Shown here piece by piece: positions 1 through 7,930 of a stretch of DNA of 64,000 nt; the first letter of the stretch is position 1, and each line of letters begins with the position of its first letter. The DNA lies in the NCBI GenBank assembly GCA_019119615.1, contig DWWQ01000011.1:29801-93800 (forward strand). Reading direction: 5' to 3'. Source of the stretch: Candidatus Alistipes stercoravium (GTDB lineage Bacteria; Bacteroidota; Bacteroidia; Bacteroidales; Rikenellaceae). The position numbers and the translations under genes are program-made. The notes beneath the pieces are model-generated. The model worked only from the letters and a program-made list of their open reading frames with translations. It had not been told where the DNA came from and ran no database searches.

Positions 1-212
1 AGCGCCAGCTTGAGGACCGTGCGCCACGCCTCGTGGCTCTCGAAGTACCATTTGCGCCCCTCGCGGTGCGCCAGGGCCCGGTCGGCCGCCACGCCCGAGA
101 GGAAATCGATGGCGATGAAGGCCACGGCCGTGGCCACCAGGGGCCCGATCGGCGCAAAGAGCGCCAGCAGCCCCAGCGCCGTGCCGCTAAAGAGTCTGTA
201 CAAAACCTCCAT
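1..212 (-). CDS. Phage holin-like membrane protein, 3' end outside window
   Basis: Partial gene read leftward from ATG at 212; the 3' end lies beyond base 1. The 70 visible residues begin MEVLYRLFSGTALG, followed by one long hydrophobic stretch (about residues 8-40) and a charged segment (HREGRKWYFESHEAWRT). A hydrophobic segment followed by W/F-E-S-x-x-A-W-R-T resembles small holin-family proteins of Bacteroidales prophages, which would permeabilise the inner membrane at lysis. The start overlaps the end of the upstream connector-like gene by 26 nt, which suggests translational coupling in the phage operon. The assignment rests on size, hydrophobicity and context only. Confidence 0.55.
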   Translation of the reverse strand, partial: MEVLYRLFSGTALGLLALFAPIGPLVATAVAFIAIDFLSGVAADRALAHREGRKWYFESHEAWRTVLKLA

Positions 213-660
213 CGGTCGAGCAGCGTTTGAGGATGTTTTTTTGGGGATCGTATTCGGGGAACTCCGCGCGGTGTACGTCGAGGTAGTCCGTGGCCCGGCG
301 CAGGAGCGTCCGGATCTCGGTGCGGAGGGCCCGGCAGAGGCAGCGCAGGGCCTCCCCGTCGGCCGGTTCGCTCCACGACGAGCGGGGTGCCGTCGTGCCG
401 CAGGCTCCCGTGAGGATATCCAGCCGGGGCTGGAGCAGCAGACGCACGCAGAGCGCCGCGGGAGCCGCGAGGTACGCCTCGCGGAACTCCCCGTAGGCAC
501 CCCCGAGCAGCTCGTCGTAGAGCTCCTGCCCGAGGACCGGAACGAGGTAGCGGTGCTCCGCGGCGGCGATGTCGGCCTCCGCGATGATCCCGGGAGGCAG
601 CGTTTCGCCCTCCCGGAAGGCGAGGCGCAGGGCCTCGGCGGGGGTTATCAGGGTGTTCAT
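187..660 (-). CDS. Small phage structural protein, probably head-tail connector (DUF6712-like)
   Basis: 157 residues, mostly alpha-helical and rich in Ala/Leu/Arg/Glu, with no signal peptide or membrane segment. It starts MNTLITPAEALRLAF. A short helical protein encoded just after portal and capsid genes is what is expected of a gp6-type head-tail adaptor, and it resembles the DUF6712 group seen in Bacteroides prophages as far as I can recall. It lies downstream of the portal gene after a 135-nt gap that holds a palindromic terminator-like element (686-703), so its expression may be reduced relative to the capsid genes. It overlaps the next gene by 26 nt. The function is inferred from position. 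Confidence 0.5.
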   Translation of the reverse strand: MNTLITPAEALRLAFREGETLPPGIIAEADIAAAEHRYLVPVLGQELYDELLGGAYGEFREAYLAAPAALCVRLLLQPRLDILTGACGTTAPRSSWSEPADGEALRCLCRALRTEIRTLLRRATDYLDVHRAEFPEYDPQKNILKRCSTDGGFVQTL

Positions 661-685
661 ATTCGGAAGAGGGTTTCTTGGAAAA

Positions 686-703
686 AAGCGTCGGCCGACG
701 CTT
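686..703 (-). terminator. 18-bp perfect palindrome with T-run on the minus strand
   Basis: AAGCGTCGGCCGACGCTT is a perfect dyad. On the minus strand it is followed by a run of T (A682-A687 on plus), so it fits a Rho-independent terminator or attenuator between the portal gene and the connector-like gene. Because the dyad has no separate loop, a GGCC tetraloop would be needed; a protein-binding operator is the alternative. Confidence 0.5.
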
Positions 704-795
704 CGGACGTGTTGCCAACGACCCCGGAGGGGTGGATCCGCCGTGCCGGCGACGGAGGGTCAGACCCCACCGCGAAGGGCGCATCCGGGACGACG

Positions 796-2022
796 TCAGC
801 CGATGCTTGTGATGTTGTATTTCGAGATCTCCGAGAGGAAGGCCTGCTGCCGCGGGTCCTCGGGATCGTAATCGAGGCCGTCGGCCTTGCGGGCCTCCCA
901 GACCTTCATGTAGATGGGTTTCGAACGCGTCGGCGGGCGGTTGATGATCTCCAGCGACGAGGTGTCGAAGCCCAGCAGCTCGGAGATCACCCGGCGAATG
1001 GGCTCCGTGAGCTCGGCCTGCTCGGCGAGGATCACCGTATTGAGCGCTACCTCGTATTCGTGGAGGATGCGCTCGGCGCTGAATCCCGAGCTGTAGTCCA
1101 GGCCGCTCAAGGTCCGGAACCACGAGTGCGCCACGACGATGTCCGCGGTGGCCTGCTCGTGCAGCGACTTCCAGTCGCCCTCGTTCTGCGAGGCGATGGG
1201 GATGAAGCGCGAATTGTCGTCGTCGCCCCCTTCGCGGATCACGAACATCACCTGCCCGGGGTTTCCGGCGAACTTCCGCTCGGCCAGCCGCACGATGCGT
1301 TCGGCGTCGGCCTCGTTGCCCGCCGAGGAGTCGAGCATCATGACGCCCGACAACTGGAACGAGTTGTCCAGGCGCGAGATGTTCCACCGGTCGGTCTTGT
1401 AGGCGATGGCCGAGACGTTCAGTCCGGCGATGTAGGGCGGCACGCCATAGTGCTCGAAGGCGGGTTCGTAGTCCTTGTAGTGGATCATCGTGCGGAGCGT
1501 GCCGTCGGCCTGCTCCTCGAAGAGCGGGTAGAGGGGCAGCGTGCGGGCCTCCTCGGCGCGGAAGGCGCTCCAGTCGTGGTGCAGCAGGATGTGCCGCGAG
1601 TCGCGGGCCACGCGGCAGCGCGTGGCGTCCTGATGGTAGAACGAGAGGAAGGTATGCCCGGGGTCGGTAACCACCTCGAGGAAGGCGTTGCCGAAGAGGG
1701 CCTTGTCGAAGGCCAGCTTGTTGAGCAGCTGCCGGAGGCTCTCGCCCTCGCCGTTCACGCGGCGGATGAAGGCCGCGAGCTGCGGCTCGTGCTCCCCGTC
1801 GCAGGTGAAGCCCTTGCCGGAGATGTAGTCGGCCTTGTCGTTGATGATCCGGCGGTGGGTTGTCGAGCGGCGCGCCATCAGGGCCAGGGCCATCGGGAAG
1901 AGGTTGTCGTCGCCCCACCGCCAGAAGGCGTCGCTCTCGACGCGCGTCGTCCCGAACGAGATGTAGGGATCCGTACGGTTGGCGACGCCGATCGCCGGTC
2001 TGAATTTTTTCGCTTTGTCCAT
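796..2022 (-). CDS. Phage portal protein
   Basis: 409 residues starting MDKAKKFRPAIGVANRTDPY at ATG 2022; the reading frame is open further upstream but that part is out-of-frame shadow of the capsid region. Portal proteins form the dodecameric ring at the unique capsid vertex through which DNA is packaged. Features in keeping: a WRWGDDNLFP segment near residue 30, a central alternating alpha/beta core, and a C-terminal segment with SAERILHEYEVALN and a helical tail. It lies directly downstream of the capsid gene (61-nt gap). At about 410 residues it is short to mid-size for a portal. No terminase gene is visible; it is probably left of the window or absent. Confidence 0.7.
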   Translation of the reverse strand: MDKAKKFRPAIGVANRTDPYISFGTTRVESDAFWRWGDDNLFPMALALMARRSTTHRRIINDKADYISGKGFTCDGEHEPQLAAFIRRVNGEGESLRQLLNKLAFDKALFGNAFLEVVTDPGHTFLSFYHQDATRCRVARDSRHILLHHDWSAFRAEEARTLPLYPLFEEQADGTLRTMIHYKDYEPAFEHYGVPPYIAGLNVSAIAYKTDRWNISRLDNSFQLSGVMMLDSSAGNEADAERIVRLAERKFAGNPGQVMFVIREGGDDDNSRFIPIASQNEGDWKSLHEQATADIVVAHSWFRTLSGLDYSSGFSAERILHEYEVALNTVILAEQAELTEPIRRVISELLGFDTSSLEIINRPPTRSKPIYMKVWEARKADGLDYDPEDPRQQAFLSEISKYNITSIG

Positions 2023-2083
2023 ATCGCAGGTTCGCTTGCCGGGGGCCGCCCGCAACGCATGTGCGGGCGGTCCCGAAGGCGGT

Positions 2084-3061
2084 TTACTGTTTGTAGAAGT
2101 AGGTGATGAGGCTCTCGTCGAGGATGCCGCAGCCGGCCATGAAGACCGCACGCTGGCGGTTCTCCATCTCGTCGGGGTTGTACCACATGCGCACCTCGTT
2201 GCCGGGCATGTCGGCCGTATTGACCGCCAGTACGAGGTTGCGACGGTCCGTGAGCATGCAGAACGACTTGTGGAACGAGGTTCCGGTCAGGTAGCTGCCC
2301 AGGCGCACGTCGATGATCGGGATGCCGTGGTAGGCGAGCGTCTTGCGGCCGTTCACCGCATCGACATAGGCCGCGTCGGCGCCCTTCGCGTCGAGGTACT
2401 TTTCGTAGAGATGGCAGATGTCCGAGGTTACGAAGTAGGCGAGCTGGCCGTCGGCCTTGAGGTCCTGCGTGCGGGTCGAGGCCTGGGTCCACAGTCCGTC
2501 GAAGAGCTCGACGACCTTCTCGGGCGAGGTCAGGTCGGCATCCGCGTAGGTCTCGTTGTAGATCTCCTCGGAGGATACCTTGGCGTTGATGAGCTTCAGG
2601 AAGCCGTCGAAGGTGTTGTAGCCCGTGCCGGCGGAGGTGTCGCCCACCCACATCGTCGCGCGCAGGTTCTCGGCCAGCGCCTGGCGGAAGAGGGCCGTCT
2701 CGGCCTTCTCGAGGTCGGTGCCCGAGAGGTCGTCCATGTGGACGTTGGTGATCGCCGAGATCTTCTCGTAGACCATCGAGAAGTAGTCGGCCGCCGAGAA
2801 GCCCATCTCGGCCTTCACGCGCTTGAGGTCGATCTCGCGCTCGATCTTCGTGGCCGCGTCGCCGCCCGACCAGCCGGCCGCGGAGTACTTCTGGAGGATG
2901 TTGCGCTGGCCGTCCCACAGCTGGACGTGCGTGGGCGTCGGCATGTTGTAGAGGACGCGCACGCCCAGATCCTGGGCCGACACGCCGGTCAGCATCGGAC
3001 GGAAGAAGACGTTCTCGAGATCCGCGCCGGTGTACTGCTTGGCATTTTCAAGGTAAATCAT
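2084..3061 (-). CDS. Phage major capsid protein (HK97-fold candidate)
   Basis: 325 residues from ATG 3061 (MIYLENAKQYTGADLENVFF). Upstream frame extension to 3370 is shadow of the protease gene and was rejected. The sequence shows no signal peptide and a mixed alpha/beta composition. A central segment around WVGDTSAGTGYNTFDGFLK matches the part of HK97-like capsid proteins where a loop precedes the A-domain, and the C-terminal half has IPIIDVRLGSY and NEVRMWYNPDEMENRQ, which look like A-domain strands. It sits between a ClpP-like protease and a portal gene, the normal neighbours. There is no obvious long N-terminal delta (scaffold) domain, so scaffolding may be supplied by the C-terminal part of the protease protein. 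Confidence 0.68.
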   Translation of the reverse strand: MIYLENAKQYTGADLENVFFRPMLTGVSAQDLGVRVLYNMPTPTHVQLWDGQRNILQKYSAAGWSGGDAATKIEREIDLKRVKAEMGFSAADYFSMVYEKISAITNVHMDDLSGTDLEKAETALFRQALAENLRATMWVGDTSAGTGYNTFDGFLKLINAKVSSEEIYNETYADADLTSPEKVVELFDGLWTQASTRTQDLKADGQLAYFVTSDICHLYEKYLDAKGADAAYVDAVNGRKTLAYHGIPIIDVRLGSYLTGTSFHKSFCMLTDRRNLVLAVNTADMPGNEVRMWYNPDEMENRQRAVFMAGCGILDESLITYFYKQ

Positions 3062-3105
3062 GGTTGTGAAAGTTTTTTGAGAGATTTGTGGATTTTGTCG
3101 GTTTC

Positions 3106-3136
3106 GCCGTCCGGGAAGCTCCCGGGCGGCTTTTTT
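3106..3136 (+). terminator. Rho-independent terminator on the plus strand, opposing the phage operon
   Basis: GCCGTCCGGGA / AGC / TCCCGGGCGGC forms an 11-bp stem with one G-T wobble, followed by TTTTTT on the plus strand. It lies in the gap between the protease and capsid genes, both of which are minus strand, so its poly-T side faces the wrong way for the operon. It would stop antisense transcription. Confidence 0.65.
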
Positions 3137-3137
3137 A

Positions 3138-4010
3138 TCAGCTGTGGAAGCACTTGGCGTCCTCGGCGTAGGCCCGTTCGTTGGCCGAGCGCATCGCCTC
3201 GCCGTAGGAGGGATCCTCGCAGGGCTCCGTGCGCGTAGGCGCCACACGCTCCCGGGCCGCCTCGGCCGCCGATATCGAGCGGCGGCGCAGTTCGGCCTCG
3301 TCGGAGGCGAAGTGCAGGACGTTGCGATCCTCGGGGAGCTCCTCCTCGGCGCGCAGCCCGAGCCCTTCAAGCAGGCGGTTCCAGCCGCGCGAGAGGTTCT
3401 TCGCCAGTCCCGGGGCCGGGCTCTCCGCCGCCTCGATCACGCGGTCGGCCAGTCCGGCGATCACGGCCTCCGCGGGCGAGAGCCAGCGGCCGTTGCCGTG
3501 GTTTTCGGCCATCAGGCGCTCGAACTCCTCGACGGGGCGTCCCGAGCGGGCGGCGTAGACTCCGGCGATGCGGGCGTCGGTCTGACGGAGCAGTTCGAGG
3601 CGCTCCTCGAGCTCCGCGGCGTTGCCCTCGGTCGAGCACATCGCCCGGTGGATCAGGTAGAGGGCGTTGGCCGAGATTTCGCGGCATCCCGCCGAGGCCG
3701 CCTGGGCGATGATCGTCGCCGCCGAGGCCGTGTAGCCGTAGCAGCGGGTCGTGATGCGGGCCCCGAGCGAGCGCAGGGCGTCGTGGATGAGCAACGCGTC
3801 GTTCACGTCGCCGCCCGTCGAGCGGATCTCGACCACCACCTCCGGGGCCTCGATCTCCGAGATGCGGCGCACCGCGTCGCGGAACTTCTCGTAGGTCGCC
3901 ACCCGGGCATCCGGCTCCTCGAACTGCCACTCCTCGGGAACGCCGATCGTCCCTTCGATCTCGATCGTGCAGCTGCCGGCCTTGTCTTTGATTTGGATTT
4001 CCGATTTCAT
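3138..4010 (-). CDS. ClpP-like phage head maturation protease
   Basis: 290 residues. Residues about 50-185 carry a ClpP/crotonase-type serine protease fold: EIRSTGGDVNDALLIHDALR is the usual oxyanion and substrate strand, the nucleophile is Ser96 (YGYTAS) and the histidine is His121 (LIHRA). The 25-residue spacing equals that of ClpP Ser97/His122. In the third-residue region, where ClpP has Asp before N-F-L/M-S, this protein has Gly164 (HGNGRWLS), so the canonical Asp is not evident. The C-terminal 90 residues are charged and Ala/Glu/Arg-rich and may act as a scaffold. Such proteins cut capsid and scaffold during head assembly. The capsid gene follows after 76 nt. Confidence 0.72.
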   Translation of the reverse strand: MKSEIQIKDKAGSCTIEIEGTIGVPEEWQFEEPDARVATYEKFRDAVRRISEIEAPEVVVEIRSTGGDVNDALLIHDALRSLGARITTRCYGYTASAATIIAQAASAGCREISANALYLIHRAMCSTEGNAAELEERLELLRQTDARIAGVYAARSGRPVEEFERLMAENHGNGRWLSPAEAVIAGLADRVIEAAESPAPGLAKNLSRGWNRLLEGLGLRAEEELPEDRNVLHFASDEAELRRRSISAAEAARERVAPTRTEPCEDPSYGEAMRSANERAYAEDAKCFHS

Positions 4011-4013
4011 GAT

Positions 4014-4274
4014 TCAGTGTTTGAAAGTGTTGTAAAAAACGGTCCGTACCTTTTCGTAGGAACAGCAGAAGATATCCGACACGACGTGCATCGCCTCGCA
4101 GCGCCGCATGCCCTCCCGTTCGAGGCGGTGCACCTCCTCCCGGATCGCCAGCTGTTCGCAGCCGCGGCGCGAGAGAACCCCCAGCTCCAGGAGGCGCTCC
4201 ACGGCCTGGGCGGCCGTCAGTCCCTCGATCTCGCGGCGGGCGGTCTCGGCCAGTATCGTATCGATGCGTGTCAT
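4014..4274 (-). CDS. Small phage-module protein of unknown function
   Basis: 86 residues, MTRIDTILAETARREI at the start, two predicted helices, then a Cys-containing segment MHVVSDIFCCSYEKVRTVFY. No family recognised. The segment AAQAVERLLELGVLSRRGCEQLAIREEVHRL could be a helix-turn-helix-like bundle, so a small regulator or assembly chaperone is possible. Its start overlaps the stop of the 787-residue gene upstream (ATGA-type, 4 nt), and the protease gene follows after 3 nt, so it is tightly coupled within the operon. Confidence 0.6.
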   Translation of the reverse strand: MTRIDTILAETARREIEGLTAAQAVERLLELGVLSRRGCEQLAIREEVHRLEREGMRRCEAMHVVSDIFCCSYEKVRTVFYNTFKH

Positions 4275-6634
4275 AGGGCGTCCTCCTCCAGCCGGTCGAA
4301 TTCACAGCGCGCCAGCCCCTGCGCCGGGTCGTACTTGCCCACGCTCCGCAGCAGGGCCCTCACCACACCGCGGCCCGTGTCGATGCGGAAGACCGAGCGG
4401 ATGTCGGGACCTCCGGTGCCGGGTGCGAAAAGCGCGGCATACTCTCCGGGGGCGATGCGCAGCGTGAGGGTGATGCGCTCGCGGAGCGCCTCGCGCCGCG
4501 TCTGGCGGTCGTAGTAGCGGTGAAGCCCCTGTGCGCCGTCGCGGTCCTCGAAGCAGAGCGTGAAGGGCTCCGCCGCGTCGTCGCCCGCGAAGTGGAAGGC
4601 CACGAGCGGATAGGAGGCCTCGTCCGAGGGGTATCCCCACCGCTCGCCATCGGGCAGGGGGTGCATCCCGACGTAGCGGACGATGCGCGGCGAGAAGTTC
4701 GTGCCGTCCTCCTCCAGGTCGTCGCGGTCGCCGACCTCGGGCAGCAGCGCCGAAGGGGCATTGAGGTAGTGGCCCACGGAGTCGATCGTCGGGTAGAAGA
4801 GCGGGTTGCGGATCGTCTGCTCGCCCTGCAGGGCCGCCGTCGAGGTGCAGTCGGCGCTCCAGGCCCCGAAGGTGCCGCCGTTCTCCGCGTCGTAACGGTT
4901 CACGGCGCCGTCGCCCTCCCGGTAGCACCACGTCCGCCGTTCGTGGATGTCGAAGGCATGGTCGCGGCGCTCGACGCCCTGCGAGAAGTCCGTGCGGGCG
5001 CTCCAGTCCGCCTCGGAGCCCGCACCGAAGAGGTCGTCGGACGGCTCGATCCAGATCCGTTTGGCCGCCTCCTCGGTGTAGAAGCGCAGGTTGAACATCT
5101 GCGCGAGGGCCTCGAGCAGCTCGACCTGCCGGATGCGGTGCTGCGCGACGTCGGTAAAACGGATCTGTTCGCCGAAACCCGGCCCGGAGAGAAAGCGCGG
5201 CGTGAGCGAACAGCTCTTGTCCAGTTCGAGGCGCATCCCCTCCTCGGCCCCGGCGAAGTAGATCTGGTCGAAATACTTGGGCGACGAGGGGCCGAGGCGT
5301 TCGGAGGCCGTGCGCATCCGCAGCTCGACGGTCGTCTCGCCCGTCTCGCCGATGTAGCCGGCGTAGAGGGCCCAGTCGCCCGTGTAGCTTGTCCAGGACG
5401 ACCCTTCGAGGATCTCCAGCACGGGGTCGGAGAAGCTCCCCGAGGACGGCGTGGAGACCAGCGTCGAGCGCACCGCGAACTGTGCCCAGTCGGAGAGCAG
5501 GCCGTTCTGGCGGTAACGCAGACGGTAGCTGGCGCCGTCGCGGTGGTCGAAGACGACGATCCGGTAGGAGAAGTTCGCGCGGAGCGAGCCGCGCAGATCC
5601 TCGTAGCGGTTGGCCAGCGTGAAGGAGAACTCCGAGCCGGGCCCGAAGTAGATCGTGTCGAAGCCGGTCAGGCGCGTCCGCGAGAGGATCCGGTGGGCGG
5701 TGGTGTACTTGAGGTAGTATTCGAAGCCGACGCTCGTCTCGACGAGGGGCGTGAAGCAGATCCGCTTGCCGTCGAGGGCGAAGCAGCCGCCGTTGTTGTA
5801 GAGCCCCTCGACCGGTGCGCCGTCCGCATCGACGCTCTGCGGCGTGGCCGTCTCGACGATGTTGCCCACGGAGTTGAGCACACTCAACGGATTGGCAATC
5901 ACCTTGCCGACCTCGTTGGCCGTCGCCGAGGCGGTGGAGAGCCTCCGGGCGAGGAAGCCCATGCGGGCCTCGGCCGCCGCGGTGTCCCGCGAGGAGTAGG
6001 CGCCGCTCATGTAGAGCGAGCGGAAGAAGTCCGAAGCGAGGAAGCGGCTCTCGATGCGGTAGCCGGCCTCGGCGAAGATCCGCTCGACGAGCGTCGCGAC
6101 ATGCAGGAAGGGGTGGTAGTCGTCCGTCGAGAGGAGCCGCTCGTTGGGCAGCAGGTCGGTCGGGCTGGCCGACCGGGGGTATTCGTCGCGGTGGACGGGG
6201 AAGAAGCGCACGGGGGTCGCGGCCGTCCAGCTGCTGCAGATCTCCGTGGGCGTGAGCAGCGCCGTGTAGTCGATGCCCAGCGTGTTGAACATCCTCAGCG
6301 AAGCGTTCGCCGCCCAGCCGGCCCCGCCGTATCCGATCTCCAGCTCGTAGCCCTCGTCCGAAGCCGCCAGCAGGCGGACCCGGCCGCGGAAGAGCTCGGC
6401 GCCGCCCTCCGTGAGGCAGGCCTCGTGCGCCGCGTCGTTGAATTTCGCGAGGGTGTGCAGCTCGCGGGCAAAGCCCGTCGCCTCGTCGTTGCGGGGCGTC
6501 GCGGGGATCGTGATCTTCCACTTGCGTCCGTCGCGGCAGGCCTCGATGTCGGCCGTCTGCGCCGCATCCCAGGCCGGAAGGAGCAGCCGCTCCGTACCCA
6601 GATCACAGGATTTGTTGTCGATCGTCAGTTCCAT
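4271..6634 (-). CDS. Large phage structural protein, probably tail or baseplate
   Basis: 787 residues with no signal peptide or membrane helices, rich in Gly/Ser/Thr/Tyr/Trp and beta-strand forming throughout, as in virion proteins. It begins MELTIDNKSCDLGTERLLLP. Repeated aromatic beta segments (for example LRANFSYRIVVFDHRDGASYRLRY cut here into shorter runs around residues 355-375, and SFSDPVLEILEGSSW near 400) suggest jelly-roll or carbohydrate-binding-like modules in the middle. It follows the 327-residue protein with a 10-nt overlap. I recognise no named family. A role as tail or baseplate component is inferred from size, composition and position in the phage module. Confidence 0.6.
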   Translation of the reverse strand: MELTIDNKSCDLGTERLLLPAWDAAQTADIEACRDGRKWKITIPATPRNDEATGFARELHTLAKFNDAAHEACLTEGGAELFRGRVRLLAASDEGYELEIGYGGAGWAANASLRMFNTLGIDYTALLTPTEICSSWTAATPVRFFPVHRDEYPRSASPTDLLPNERLLSTDDYHPFLHVATLVERIFAEAGYRIESRFLASDFFRSLYMSGAYSSRDTAAAEARMGFLARRLSTASATANEVGKVIANPLSVLNSVGNIVETATPQSVDADGAPVEGLYNNGGCFALDGKRICFTPLVETSVGFEYYLKYTTAHRILSRTRLTGFDTIYFGPGSEFSFTLANRYEDLRGSLRANFSYRIVVFDHRDGASYRLRYRQNGLLSDWAQFAVRSTLVSTPSSGSFSDPVLEILEGSSWTSYTGDWALYAGYIGETGETTVELRMRTASERLGPSSPKYFDQIYFAGAEEGMRLELDKSCSLTPRFLSGPGFGEQIRFTDVAQHRIRQVELLEALAQMFNLRFYTEEAAKRIWIEPSDDLFGAGSEADWSARTDFSQGVERRDHAFDIHERRTWCYREGDGAVNRYDAENGGTFGAWSADCTSTAALQGEQTIRNPLFYPTIDSVGHYLNAPSALLPEVGDRDDLEEDGTNFSPRIVRYVGMHPLPDGERWGYPSDEASYPLVAFHFAGDDAAEPFTLCFEDRDGAQGLHRYYDRQTRREALRERITLTLRIAPGEYAALFAPGTGGPDIRSVFRIDTGRGVVRALLRSVGKYDPAQGLARCEFDRLEEDAL

Positions 6635-7608
6635 GTCATGGCGGTGTTTTGTCGGTCGCGGATATCGATTTCGAGGCAGCAGAGGTTCCCCAGGCGGCGG
6701 ACGACCGCCTCGTCGGTCGCCACGTCGATCGGCGTACAGCTATCCTCGCCGACGACCCACACCTCGGGCGACTCGACCAGCTCGGCCAGTGCCGTGAGCA
6801 CAGCCTCGGTCTCGTAGGCCGAGACGAGCGTGCGCGTCGCCTCACGGCGGCGGGGCACCGCAACCAGCCCCTCGGGTCCCTCGGCGCGGAGCTTCTCGAC
6901 CTGCACGGTCGTCGTCCGCACGACGGGGAAGCTGTACTGCTCGACCGAGCCGGCGCTGCTGCGCCACGCCACGCGCACGGCCTGCTCGGCGGCCGGCACG
7001 ACGGTGTATTCGACCGTGGCGATCCCGTCGATCTCGACCGTCAGCGTGTCGGCCCCGGGGAAGTCGCGCGTGTCGAGGACGAAGAGCACTGGACCCTTCA
7101 GAAAGGCGGAGTAGCTCTGAGCCGTCATCGTGTCGGCCGAGCGGGCCGTAACGGTGGCCTTGACCGTTCCGGAGTCCGGGGCGAGGAGCGTCAGTTCGTC
7201 GCGCGCTCCCTCGGGGATGAGACGTTGGAGGGGGAGGGTTGTCAGCAGAGCCGGGGCGGCCACCTGCGTGCGGCCGGCCAGGAAGGTACGCTCGGGAGCC
7301 GTCGCCGCAGCCCCGTCGGGGAGGGTTCCCGAGGGTCCGACGGCCACCGTGGCCGTAACCGTGCGGCCCGTGGCGGCGTAGAATCCCGTGTCGCTCACCA
7401 CGGGCAGGAAATGCAGTGCGCGGCGCAGGAAGGGGGCGGCATCGAAACGGGCCGCGGCACTGGCGACGAAGCGCAGCGTGCCGTAAAGCGTCGAGCCGCT
7501 CCGGTCGGCGATGCGGATGTCGAGGTCTTCGGCCGCGGAGTGCTCCACGGCGTAGAGCACCTCGGCGCCGAGCGGCGCATACTGGGACGGAATCTGTGAG
7601 AAGGTCAT
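6625..7608 (-). CDS. Phage-module structural protein, first gene of the operon
   Basis: 327 residues from ATG 7608 (MTFSQIPSQYAPLGAEVLYA); the longer frame to 7755 has no supporting homology-like pattern. Composition is beta-rich with many Val/Thr/Ala alternations and two apparent domains (about 1-115 and 120-300), without signal peptide. Similar N-terminal phrases (P-x-x-Y-A-P-L-G) occur, to my recollection, in hypothetical proteins of Bacteroides phage-like elements. It is the promoter-proximal gene of the leftward operon: a good minus-strand promoter lies at 7931-7962, leaving a leader of roughly 315 nt that contains DnaA-box-like sites. Function unknown; virion protein inferred. Confidence 0.55.
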   Translation of the reverse strand: MTFSQIPSQYAPLGAEVLYAVEHSAAEDLDIRIADRSGSTLYGTLRFVASAAARFDAAPFLRRALHFLPVVSDTGFYAATGRTVTATVAVGPSGTLPDGAAATAPERTFLAGRTQVAAPALLTTLPLQRLIPEGARDELTLLAPDSGTVKATVTARSADTMTAQSYSAFLKGPVLFVLDTRDFPGADTLTVEIDGIATVEYTVVPAAEQAVRVAWRSSAGSVEQYSFPVVRTTTVQVEKLRAEGPEGLVAVPRRREATRTLVSAYETEAVLTALAELVESPEVWVVGEDSCTPIDVATDEAVVRRLGNLCCLEIDIRDRQNTAMTWN

Positions 7609-7805
7609 GGGATAAGGGGTTTTTGGAGAATCCGGGGTTGCGACGGACACCGCCCGGCGCCGGGGGCCGCCGCCCGCCTGCGGGATGGATGAAAAGGGGC
7701 GCAGAAGACCCGGGGGTGAAAGGAATACGACGGCAGAGCTGCGAGCTGCGGACAAAGCCGCGGGGCGGGGAATCCCCCGACGGCGGGCCGGGGTGTTGAA
7801 AAGTC

Positions 7806-7891
7806 CGTGGATAAACCGTGGATAAAATGTGAATGGATGTGGATAAGTCTACACAACCCGCTGGTACCGAATGGTCTCCGATTGTTGATAA
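7806..7891 (+). other. Cluster of DnaA-box-like sites (candidate replication origin or DnaA-controlled leader)
   Basis: TGTGGATAA at 7838-7846 is a perfect DnaA box (TTATCCACA on minus). CGTGGATAA at 7806-7814 and 7817-7825 each differ at one position and sit one turn apart (11 bp). TGTTGATAA at 7883-7891 also differs at one position. All four point the same way. A further weak match, TGTGGATTC, is at about 7916. Genes to the left run leftward and nearly all genes for 20 kb to the right run rightward, as at an origin. No strongly AT-rich unwinding element is seen, so oriC is only a candidate. Confidence 0.45.
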
Positions 7892-7930
7892 GCGCCCCCG
7901 GCGGGGCTGTGCGGGTGTGGATTCCGGAGG

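Noticed and set aside
2084-3370. Extension of the capsid frame upstream to 3370
   Set aside because: The extra part is Arg/Pro-rich shadow of the protease gene; ATG 3061 gives a sensible capsid.
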